Below are positions 1 to 7,065 of a stretch of 56,494 nucleotides of DNA, one piece after another. Where the stretch lies: assembly GCA_947648385.1 (NCBI GenBank), contig CANSNO010000004.1, positions 1 through 56,494 of the forward strand, read 5' to 3'. Source of the DNA: an uncultured Clostridia bacterium (GTDB taxonomy: Bacteria; Bacillota; Clostridia; Oscillospirales; Butyricicoccaceae). Position 1 is the stretch's first letter. Every line of letters starts with the position of its first letter. A program made the position numbers and the translations under genes. Under the pieces are notes generated by a model that ran no database searches, was not told the origin of the DNA, and saw only the letters and a list, made by a program, of their open reading frames with translations.

Positions 1-25
1 TAAAGACCAATTCTGTTGCTTTCAT
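1..25 (-). CDS. 5' end of an unidentified gene, cut by the window edge
   Basis: Only the first eight codons are present (MKATELVF), reading leftwards off the window. The start is supported by a strong SD (AAGGAGG) eight to ten bases upstream. Too little is visible to name the product. Its SD lies inside the inverted repeat at 31-80, so it may be under structural control. Confidence 0.5.
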
Positions 26-30
26 AAAAA

Positions 31-80
31 TGACCTCCTTGTGTTTTGGATGGCTACATTTTAGCCCACACAGGAGGTCA
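31..80 (-). promoter_or_regulatory. Inverted repeat enclosing the Shine-Dalgarno of the edge gene
   Basis: Positions 31-43 and 69-80 are inverted copies of the same sequence with a one-base bulge. A second pair (GGCTA/TAGCC, five bases apart) is nested inside them. In minus-strand RNA the GGAGGTCA arm contains the SD of the gene starting at 25, so folding would hide it. This could be a leader regulatory hairpin. It could also be the end of a decayed mobile element. Confidence 0.4.
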
Positions 81-147
81 TCAGGTCGCTTGCAAAGCGA
101 CAAACTTTAATTTCGTGCAACTCAACAAATTGGGAGTTTGCACTTAA

Positions 148-717
148 TTAGTCGAACACATATAGATAACAGCCTTTAACATGGTCATTCACAATCCCGA
201 TTGCTTGCATATAAGCATATACAATCGTACTGCCCACAAACTTAAAACCACGTTTTTTCAAATCTTTACTGATTTTGTCCGAAAGAACTGTTGTTGCAGG
301 AATTTCAGCTTCCGATTTGAAATGGTTATGGATAGGTTTGTTATCAACGTAAGACCAAATAAACGCATCAAAGCTGCCATATTCTTCTTGTATTTTGATA
401 AATTGCTGTGCATTCACGATTGCCGACTTGATTTTCAGCCTATTGCGAATGATTTTTTCATTTTGCATCAGCTCATCAATTTTAGCTTCGTCATAGAGTG
501 CGATTTTTTTGTAATCAAACTGGTCGAAGGCTTCCCTAAAAGCCATTCTTTTATTTAATATTGTCAACCACGATAGCCCGGCCTGCATACCTTCAAGGAT
601 CAGCATCTCAAATAATTGTCCATCATCATGGACTGGTTTCCCCCATTCCTTATCATGGTATTCCTTATAGAGATCTGTAGTTGCCCATGAACATCTTCCT
701 CTATCATCTTTTTTCAT
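148..717 (-). CDS. tag: DNA-3-methyladenine glycosylase I
   Basis: Base-excision repair enzyme that removes 3-methyladenine from alkylated DNA in the cytoplasm. The 189-aa length fits the Tag family. The N-terminus carries the RCSW motif, followed by YHDKEWG, the LFEMLILEGMQAGLSW core and TILNKR. The structural zinc ligands of the family are all present as Cys9, His21, His179 and Cys183. The gene is more AT-rich than the macro-domain gene 39 bp downstream and reads as part of an accessory region. It is probably monocistronic. The identification is secure. Confidence 0.95.
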   Translation of the reverse strand: MKKDDRGRCSWATTDLYKEYHDKEWGKPVHDDGQLFEMLILEGMQAGLSWLTILNKRMAFREAFDQFDYKKIALYDEAKIDELMQNEKIIRNRLKIKSAIVNAQQFIKIQEEYGSFDAFIWSYVDNKPIHNHFKSEAEIPATTVLSDKISKDLKKRGFKFVGSTIVYAYMQAIGIVNDHVKGCYLYVFD

Positions 718-755
718 GAAAGCCTCCGTTATGCAAATTAATTTATCTTCCTTCG

Positions 756-1778
756 CTACGCTCCCAGCAGCGGCTGATCGTAGGCAAACAGCACCTCATT
801 GATCTCGAAAATGTCGTACTTCCCGTTCACAATGAAATACTCCACGATCACATCGAACTTGCTGGCGTGGGACAGGGCGTAGCCCGCCCGCTCCAGCAGG
901 TCGTCGGTTTCGGGAAGGGTCAGCTCCAGGGCGATGGCCAGGGCCAGGATCGTGGGCTTCTTGGGGGTATAGCCCTTGCCCGTGCGGATCTTGGAAAAGA
1001 GCTTGCGGTCCATGTTGGCCCGCTTGTAGACCTCCACATCGGTCTTGCCCTTCCTGTCAATGAGCTTCAGGAGGGTATCCGAAAAGGGCTCGTCCAGGTT
1101 TTCCATCAGGTCGTCCAACCCTTGGGCGGGCATGGCCATGGGCGCCGCCATAGAGGGCGCCGGGGCGCTCAGGTTCGGCTTTGCCGCCTGCCGGAGCGCA
1201 TCCTCCTCCACATCAAGGAGCTGCCGCCGGGTGATCCGGTGGGCGTCCACATAGTGCTGGTCGATGTAGCTCTCCACATCCCCCAGCAGGGCCTTGCTGA
1301 TCTGGAATGAGGACTTGTCGAAAACCGCCAGGTAGACCTCCATGTCGTGATCCCGCAGGAAATCCTCAATGGCCGACCGGGCCACCTCCAGCGCCTCGTC
1401 CTTGGGGTAACCGTAGATGCCGCTGGAGATCAGCGGAAAGGCAATACTCTCGCAGCCGTTCTGCTCTGCCAGCTTCAGGGACTCTATGTAAGCGCTGCGG
1501 AGCAGCTCCCGGCTTTGTCTCTTGTTCCAGAAGCTGTAAACCGGCCCGGCGGCATGGATCACATACTTGGACAGAAGGGCGAAGCCCGGCGTGATCGCGG
1601 CCTCTCCCGTCCTGATGGGGGCCACTTGGTTGCAGGCCGCCTGAAGCTCCCGCTCCCCCGCCGCCCGGAAGATGGCGCCGCAAACTCCACCGCCCATTTG
1701 CAGGTCGGTGTTGGCGGCGTTGACGATGGCGTCCACATTCATTTTTGTGATGTCCTGGCGGACGATGGTAAGCGGCAT
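756..1778 (-). CDS. Macro-domain (ADP-ribose binding) protein with C-terminal HTH-like domain
   Basis: Start chosen at 1778 (MPLTIV) behind the SD AAGGAAGGTGAT; the longer frame to 1835 lacks one. The product is 340 aa. Residues 1-165 form a macro domain with the VNAANT motif, a GGGVCGAI glycine loop and the SSGIYGYP loop, as in ADP-ribose or O-acetyl-ADP-ribose hydrolases. An Ala/Pro-rich linker follows. The last ~110 residues (from FSDTLLKLIDRKG) look like an XRE-type helix-turn-helix. Macro domains of this type remove ADP-ribose from proteins or nucleic acids. The substrate here is unknown. The gene is clearly richer in GC than its neighbours, suggesting a separate origin. Confidence 0.85.
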   Translation of the reverse strand: MPLTIVRQDITKMNVDAIVNAANTDLQMGGGVCGAIFRAAGERELQAACNQVAPIRTGEAAITPGFALLSKYVIHAAGPVYSFWNKRQSRELLRSAYIESLKLAEQNGCESIAFPLISSGIYGYPKDEALEVARSAIEDFLRDHDMEVYLAVFDKSSFQISKALLGDVESYIDQHYVDAHRITRRQLLDVEEDALRQAAKPNLSAPAPSMAAPMAMPAQGLDDLMENLDEPFSDTLLKLIDRKGKTDVEVYKRANMDRKLFSKIRTGKGYTPKKPTILALAIALELTLPETDDLLERAGYALSHASKFDVIVEYFIVNGKYDIFEINEVLFAYDQPLLGA

Positions 1779-1945
1779 GGGATCACCTTCCTTTTCTCGT
1801 GCTGTGCTTACTCGGTTCCACACATATTTTACCACATGCCCATATTCTTCTCAATCACGTTTTTTCGCAATATGGTGATCCGCCTTCGACTAAACGCTCA
1901 GTTTGTTTTTCCTTGTCTTTAGCGGTGCATCTATTGAGGAAATAG

Positions 1946-1988
1946 AGATCGCTCGTTCTGTCTGTCCTACGGTCAGAACGAGCGATCT
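1946..1988. terminator. Perfect 15-bp stem-loop
   Basis: AGATCGCTCGTTCTG at 1946-1960 pairs perfectly with 1974-1988 across a 13-base loop. On the plus strand it is followed by TTGTTTTT. It sits just past the stop of the minus-strand gene at 2002 and probably ends its transcript, although the T-run is better on the other strand. Confidence 0.6.
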
Positions 1989-2001
1989 TGTTTTTACAGA
2001 A

Positions 2002-2472
2002 TTACCCCATGACCCCGACTTTATTGCCGTTCTCATACATCATTTCATCATAAATGACTGTTCCTTCGCCCTGGCTTTCCAGCCAGCCGAAACCTGGTAC
2101 ATAGACCATGTTACCGTGCTGTGGATCAATGACCGGTTGCGCTGGGACAGAATCGGGAACTGGTTCCGAGGTTGGTTTTGGTTCCGGTGCCAGCTGTGCT
2201 TCGGGGACGATGGGCGTTTCTGTAGGCGTAGGCTCTGGTTCAGGAACGGTTTCAATGGGCAACTCCGGCTGCGGGAGCTCTGGCTTTTCTTTCTCTGTAT
2301 ACACCAAGACTTTGGCTTCCTCTTTTGCCGTTGTAACAGGCGCCTCCGGGGCGTTCACTGCGGTTGCTGGCGTCGGTTTGGGTGTTCCCCCAACCACTTC
2401 CCCTTGCGGCCACACAGCGGCATACAGGGCCAGACAGACGGTGATTAGGATCGCTCCGATAAGTTTCTTCAT
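2002..2472 (-). CDS. Pro/Glu/Thr-rich exported protein (DUF6550-like)
   Basis: Start at 2472 (MKKLIGAIL), placed by the SD AAGGAGG ten bases upstream; the frame extends upstream only to a TTG. The product is 156 aa. Residues 1-20 form a hydrophobic signal or anchor segment. Residues ~30-115 are low-complexity and dense in P, E, T and V. The conserved-looking end has VPGFGWLESQGEGTVI and a short MMYENGNKVG tail. It resembles the small DUF6550 proteins found on clostridial mobile elements. That assignment is from memory of the pattern, and no function is known. Confidence 0.65.
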   Translation of the reverse strand: MKKLIGAILITVCLALYAAVWPQGEVVGGTPKPTPATAVNAPEAPVTTAKEEAKVLVYTEKEKPELPQPELPIETVPEPEPTPTETPIVPEAQLAPEPKPTSEPVPDSVPAQPVIDPQHGNMVYVPGFGWLESQGEGTVIYDEMMYENGNKVGVMG

Positions 2473-2565
2473 TGATATCGCCTCCTTGCAGCACAAACAT
2501 ATACCACAAGATGAAGTGAAAAGCTACTGAAACTTTTTCTGCGCATCAATAATCAATGCAATGAG

Positions 2566-2620
2566 TTTGTTATCCCGGTTATACCCTTTATACAGGGGGG
2601 GTATAATTGTGTATAACAAA
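2566..2620. repeat. Nested inverted repeats
   Basis: Outer arms TTTGTTAT (2566-2573) and ATAACAAA (2613-2620) enclose inner arms TTATACCC (2579-2586) and GGGTATAA (2599-2606). The nested symmetry over 55 bp could be a protein-binding site such as a recombinase arm site or an operator. Nothing else identifies it. Confidence 0.4.
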
Positions 2621-2759
2621 TTGTGGAGATGCTATTTGGGAGCAGTTTGAAATCATAGGCCACGGTAACTCCGTTGAAAAGTAAAAGCCTTTTCTACGCA
2701 TATATCTTTTCGGCTGCAGTGTGTTTGACTCGAAATCGGGTGGAGAAAATCGCCGCGTG

Positions 2760-2770
2760 GGTTCGAATTG
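2760..2770. repeat. 11-bp direct repeat, left copy
   Basis: GGTTCGAATTG occurs here and, in the same orientation, at 19680-19690. The two copies bracket the minus-strand operon and its HTH gene. The sequence resembles the T-arm of a tRNA gene, which is a common attachment core. With only 11 bp, chance cannot be excluded. Confidence 0.35.
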
Positions 2771-2775
2771 ACACA

Positions 2776-2818
2776 TAAGGGTGGCAGCTGAAACATTTCG
2801 TTTCAACTGCCACCCTTA
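2776..2818 (-). terminator. Terminal hairpin of the sulfur-modification-like operon
   Basis: A 19-bp stem (2776-2794 with 2800-2818, one mismatch) closed by the 5-base loop ATTTC lies 40 bp past the last gene of the operon. There is no long T-run on the minus strand, so it may also protect the 3' end of the mRNA. Confidence 0.6.
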
Positions 2819-2858
2819 GATTATGATGTTAGTGCGTGAAACTCTCAAATACCACTAC

Positions 2859-5513
2859 TTAGAGTCTCGAATAGTATTCATCCAGCTTCTGATGACATAT
2901 TGAGCTAAGTCGAGTTTTTTCTGCAGAATCCAGGCCATCCCAAATTGCTCTATGGATACATATTTCTTCATCGTCAGCGTCATATGATACCATACCCATC
3001 TCAGCAAAGCGAGCATATGGATGAAGCAGAATTGTCTTTTTTGCATCATCATCACTATATACTTCTTTGGCAAAAATGCTATCCGGCTTTTCTATTATCA
3101 AGCCTGCTCGTCTGCGCGTATCATAAAACTCCCTAAATGAAATAATTATATCTGCCAGGCTGACCTCGCCTTCTGCATTTGCCTTTGACAATACAGCATC
3201 GATAAATATAGGCTTATACGAATAGCTCATGGTCATTTTCTCAATCATATCAACAAATGCGGGGAGGAGGTTACCTTCATCAATGAGCTGCCAGCCATAT
3301 TTCTCAGCATACCGGATAACACTTTGGGGTAGATAATAATCATTCGTCCGATGCGCACTGACTTGAATTACGGCATCTGGTACTATTTCCCCTATTCGGA
3401 TATAACGCCGTACAGTTTTTGCGTGAACAGATACTTTCCGAATAAACTCATCGCGACTGAGCATACACGATATATCTGGGGCTGTTTCAGAAGGGGCTGC
3501 ACTCTCCTGTCCGCCGGAAGTGAGAGACTCCATTTCGTCAAGAAGTCTCAATGGATCTCGAAAAGCCTCATCTGAAAAATCATCAACACTAAGTGGGTCT
3601 TCTATAGTTATTGTGCTTGTATCCCCCTCATCATAATGATTTTGTGGGAATTCATTTGCAAAGCTTGGCCAAATTATTAAAGCATCTTCCATGAGGGTAT
3701 GCAATCTATCATAGATCCGTTTTTCATTCCATTCAGACTGCCCCTGATCATATTTTTCGACAATCTCTCGTGCTAACAGAAGCGATGCATATTTTCGATA
3801 GCCATAATACTTTCCGTTGCCTTCAATCTTCAGCATAAAACTATTGTTACTAACAGATGTATTCAGCTTATCTTTCAACAAAATCATGTTACCAAGACTA
3901 TATACCGCTGCATTACGAACTAAACGGCCTTCTTCATCACTACCACTAAATATGGATCCATCTTCCGCATAGACAGGTACAGAACCCCAATTTGTTTCCC
4001 ATTTTTGGGGCATGATGTGTTCAAGGGTATAATTATATTGCAATGCATTTATATCATATTTGGGACTATTTCTTCTGTACAATTCAATGCAAAACAACAA
4101 TATTTTTGCGGTCTCTCGATTCTTAATTTTTGCGGCATTTGACATAAAAGATCTATCATTTGTTGAACTATCTTCCGAAACGAGTTCAGAAATGAGTGCA
4201 TTTTTTAGGCCATCTTCTTCCCGAAGCATCTGATTGCATTTAATTGCATAATCTGTTACGCCACGACCCGATAAACGTCGGCGCACTACAAACGACTCTA
4301 ACACGCTAAAATCATGCACAAGGGCCTCATCCTCAAAATTGCAATCAACATCTACCATCCGCTTCAGAACATATGGGTAAAACATCTGCACGCCGAATCG
4401 TTCGAGAATTAAAAGCAAGCGAGAAACACAGCCTGTATGTTTGAAGTGCGGCATAGTATCTGGAGAAGATAAGTTTGCCCTAAAGTCAAGGATCCAAGTT
4501 TTGAAAAGTTCCCCATATCTATGTATTTCTTCGACCAAATTTGTAAGCTGCTTATATGAATATTCTTCTATGTTATCACTATAAACTTTTTCCAGTTGGG
4601 AGAATATATCCTTATCTTTTCCCCATTTGATTGTAGCTACACAGTAAAGCAAAAACTCAAGATTTGTGCGTTCAACATTACCAAATATACGCTTATCGTC
4701 CCAGCAGCGTCGAGCATCCTCGTCCGCATAAAACAACTGGTTCCAATTTTGGTCGTATAGCTTGCAGACATCGTCCTCGGTCTCATTCACTTCATCACAT
4801 TTGTCTAAGCAAAGCTTAAAAATATTGTTTTTAATGATATCTGCCGCACTTAAACGAACACCCGCACGATTAATTGTATCAAAGATACTCTGCTCATTTA
4901 TATCATTTCTCTCAAGCTCAATAAGCACAAAAACCTTCCGTTCTTTGGAGAACATGGCATTGTGGAGCTTTTTTAGTTCGTCTACGCTGCGGTTTTTCAA
5001 GGCATCCATATAATACTTGTAGCACTGGTAAATATGGCTGCTGGATTCGTTGATCGTATCACAATCAATGGCTTTTTTGCCTGGAAACAGCCCAGCCGTA
5101 ATTACAGTCTGGTACGCCGCATCGTCCAATCGAGAGTGTTTGATTTTAACATGGCTTTCATAAAAACCATCAGAAGCATTATCCGTGTAAAATAAGAAAC
5201 TCCTCAGATCAGTTTCAATACCGCTACCAGACTTTATTGCTTGAGGCAAGGAATCATATAATGCTTTTGAGAGAATGGTAATTGTGGTCAAGCGCTGCTG
5301 TCCATCAATAATCATTTTTTCATCTGGGCTTAACGGGCTGGTAATGTTTTTTAGAATCATAGAACCAAGAAATGGCGTAGTGTCTATATTGTCAAAACTA
5401 TTTAGCAGCTCTTCCCAGTTATCTTTGTTCCACACATAAGTTCGTTGAAAAAATGGGACCGTTAACTTTTTCCCTTCACCCAAAAAACGAAGTGATTTAG
5501 CTTCTGCTATCAT
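2859..5513 (-). CDS. DUF262-DUF1524 (GmrSD/SspE-like) restriction protein
   Basis: 884 aa. Residues 1-230 form a DUF262 domain: VPFFQRTYVW at 19-28 and IIDGQQRLTT at 68-77 (the DGQQR nucleotide-binding motif), then RNDINEQSIFDTINRAG near 202-218. A DUF1524 HNH-like nuclease region follows, with EHIMPQ at 498-503 and SLGNMILLKDKLN near 545. The last ~250 residues are an extra domain with an HTH-like segment. In known families such proteins cleave modified DNA (GmrSD) or are activated by phosphorothioated DNA (SspE). As last gene of the operon it is the best candidate for the effector. That role is inferred from family and context. Confidence 0.85.
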   Translation of the reverse strand: MIAEAKSLRFLGEGKKLTVPFFQRTYVWNKDNWEELLNSFDNIDTTPFLGSMILKNITSPLSPDEKMIIDGQQRLTTITILSKALYDSLPQAIKSGSGIETDLRSFLFYTDNASDGFYESHVKIKHSRLDDAAYQTVITAGLFPGKKAIDCDTINESSSHIYQCYKYYMDALKNRSVDELKKLHNAMFSKERKVFVLIELERNDINEQSIFDTINRAGVRLSAADIIKNNIFKLCLDKCDEVNETEDDVCKLYDQNWNQLFYADEDARRCWDDKRIFGNVERTNLEFLLYCVATIKWGKDKDIFSQLEKVYSDNIEEYSYKQLTNLVEEIHRYGELFKTWILDFRANLSSPDTMPHFKHTGCVSRLLLILERFGVQMFYPYVLKRMVDVDCNFEDEALVHDFSVLESFVVRRRLSGRGVTDYAIKCNQMLREEDGLKNALISELVSEDSSTNDRSFMSNAAKIKNRETAKILLFCIELYRRNSPKYDINALQYNYTLEHIMPQKWETNWGSVPVYAEDGSIFSGSDEEGRLVRNAAVYSLGNMILLKDKLNTSVSNNSFMLKIEGNGKYYGYRKYASLLLAREIVEKYDQGQSEWNEKRIYDRLHTLMEDALIIWPSFANEFPQNHYDEGDTSTITIEDPLSVDDFSDEAFRDPLRLLDEMESLTSGGQESAAPSETAPDISCMLSRDEFIRKVSVHAKTVRRYIRIGEIVPDAVIQVSAHRTNDYYLPQSVIRYAEKYGWQLIDEGNLLPAFVDMIEKMTMSYSYKPIFIDAVLSKANAEGEVSLADIIISFREFYDTRRRAGLIIEKPDSIFAKEVYSDDDAKKTILLHPYARFAEMGMVSYDADDEEICIHRAIWDGLDSAEKTRLSSICHQKLDEYYSRL

Positions 5514-5561
5514 ATAGTCGTAGTCCTTTCTCTTTATGGCTGCCTATGGTAAATTGCCCAT

Positions 5562-6503
5562 TTATTTGGGAGGATGTTCCAGCATCTCGGTCAGCATAAC
5601 TTCTGCATTTTTGTAAGCTTCTTCGGAGAGCTCTGGTAGCGTATTTTCCGCATTTAAGTCATCCGATGTATCTGGCATTATTCTTTGTCTTAACGCCCTT
5701 TCTTCGGCTACCATAGCGGCATCCAAAAAATCAAACGACGATATTTCTTCCCCAACCGCAATATCATATAGAATGTCACACGCTGCTCGATATGAAACAG
5801 ATGGAGGCCTTTCATCCGAAAATGAAGCGATATAGCGTTCTTTTTCTGATGATGTATCAACCCCATACATTGATTGGATTTCATCTAAAAAAATAAGGTA
5901 GTCTGGATCAAACCGTCCCTGGTCAATAGACTTTTGAAATGTATTCTCCTGCGGCGAGAAAGCCAATAACACAGAGGGATAATCCGTAATATTAGCGGCA
6001 TACGAGAGTTCATCAATGAGTGCATCCACAACATCAATGGCATCTTCTCCAAGCAAAGCACTGATGCAAAAGTTATTAGGAGACTCGCTTAAAAAGGTGC
6101 GTTTACAGCCTATTGAAAAATAAGGGCCAACTTTAAAAACAAACAGGTTATCTCCCGGAAACGCAACATTGAATATTTTGATTAGTGCTGCGCTCGGAAT
6201 ATAATAATCATCGGAGGAACAGGCCATCTCGAATGCAAATATGTTTACTCCTACTTCCGTTTGCCCTTTTAGCATCCCGGAAGTGAAGGTCAACCAGTTT
6301 AACTCTTTAGCGGTGAAGTTATAGTCTACATTACTATGTATGAAAAGCATTCTTTCCGCACTCATAGGATCAAACTCGGGCAAATATTCACCAAGCTCCA
6401 GCAAATGCACTAACATTTTTATTTGCTCGTGCGATAAATTGGCGTCTGCCATCGCTTGTAAAATATCTTCGTTATTCAAATCCTCACATACACAGTAATT
6501 CAT
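5562..6503 (-). CDS. Unrecognised 313-aa protein of the sulfur-modification-like operon
   Basis: No family recognised. It is an acidic soluble protein with no signal peptide or membrane segment. The N-terminal ~60 residues are helical (LSHEQIKMLVHLLELGEYLPEF). The middle has alternating hydrophobic strands (DNLFVFKVGPYFSIGCKR), and the C-terminus is rich in D and E. It starts four bases after the 184-aa gene and is followed 48 bp later by the DUF262 gene, so it is cotranscribed with both. It may be a specificity or regulatory partner of the DndD-like ATPase or of the nuclease. That is inference only. Confidence 0.75.
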   Translation of the reverse strand: MNYCVCEDLNNEDILQAMADANLSHEQIKMLVHLLELGEYLPEFDPMSAERMLFIHSNVDYNFTAKELNWLTFTSGMLKGQTEVGVNIFAFEMACSSDDYYIPSAALIKIFNVAFPGDNLFVFKVGPYFSIGCKRTFLSESPNNFCISALLGEDAIDVVDALIDELSYAANITDYPSVLLAFSPQENTFQKSIDQGRFDPDYLIFLDEIQSMYGVDTSSEKERYIASFSDERPPSVSYRAACDILYDIAVGEEISSFDFLDAAMVAEERALRQRIMPDTSDDLNAENTLPELSEEAYKNAEVMLTEMLEHPPK

Positions 6504-6507
6504 TGGA

Positions 6508-7062
6508 TCAAGTCCTTAACAAATCTTCAATGTCTACAGTTAGATCACCGATGCTCTGTTCGTCCTTAAATTCGGTGATAAAATCAAATATCTTTTTGAT
6601 GCAATCATCTTCCGTAACACATCCTTTGACAAATGTGTCATATAAGATTTCAAGGCCGCCAAGAAAATACGCTGTATATAGCTCCATTCCTCTTTTTACG
6701 GATTCCTCATTACCATCCTCGCGGAATGCTCGGTTAATCTTTTCCTCATCGCTAAGTGCCTCACTATCATCACTCAGAATGATCAATCGATAGATGTATT
6801 TCAATTTTGAGGCATTTCTGATAAGGGCGCCTTCGAGAATACCTGCAGATTCCTTTGAATCGTCATTTGGGTCATAGTTGGCTTTTTTCCCATTTAGTAA
6901 CCCAATAATAGGGGCTACCATGTAAGCGCTGACATAGGTTTCAAATAGCTTAAAATTGTGATATAGTGTCTTGTCATTATCAGAAGCATTGCCCGGTAAT
7001 TGACATAGCGATTTCAGATATGCAGCATATTTTCCCCGTACTGTTATCTCTCGGTCAAACAT
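6508..7062 (-). CDS. Unrecognised 184-aa protein directly after the DndD-like gene
   Basis: No family recognised. It is helical and soluble. It begins MFDREITVRGKYAAYLKSL and has a conserved-looking run FKLFETYVSAYMVAPIIGLLNGKK near 53-75. It starts three bases after the DndD-like stop, so translation is probably coupled. In Dnd loci a small protein (DndE) follows dndD. This one is longer than DndE and I see no DndE signature, so a DndE-like role is only positional inference. Confidence 0.75.
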   Translation of the reverse strand: MFDREITVRGKYAAYLKSLCQLPGNASDNDKTLYHNFKLFETYVSAYMVAPIIGLLNGKKANYDPNDDSKESAGILEGALIRNASKLKYIYRLIILSDDSEALSDEEKINRAFREDGNEESVKRGMELYTAYFLGGLEILYDTFVKGCVTEDDCIKKIFDFITEFKDEQSIGDLTVDIEDLLRT

Positions 7063-7065
7063 ACC

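Larger units (their letters stand above)
2473..2858. other. Intergenic left flank of the defence-like operon
   Basis: About 385 bp with no convincing gene; short frames here lack SD sequences. It contains nested inverted repeats at 2566-2620, an 11-bp sequence at 2760-2770 that recurs at 19680-19690, and the operon terminator at 2776-2818. This is a likely junction of the inserted island. Confidence 0.6.

Noticed and set aside
2519..2644. Shared short words with 19619-19669 (AAAAGCTACT, TTTGGGAGCA) as long island-end repeats
   Set aside because: The spacing between the words differs and the sequence between them does not align, so chance is likely. Only the 11-bp repeat was kept.
2588..2806. 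72-aa minus-strand frame
   Set aside because: It spans the terminator hairpin and repeats, and has no ribosome binding site.
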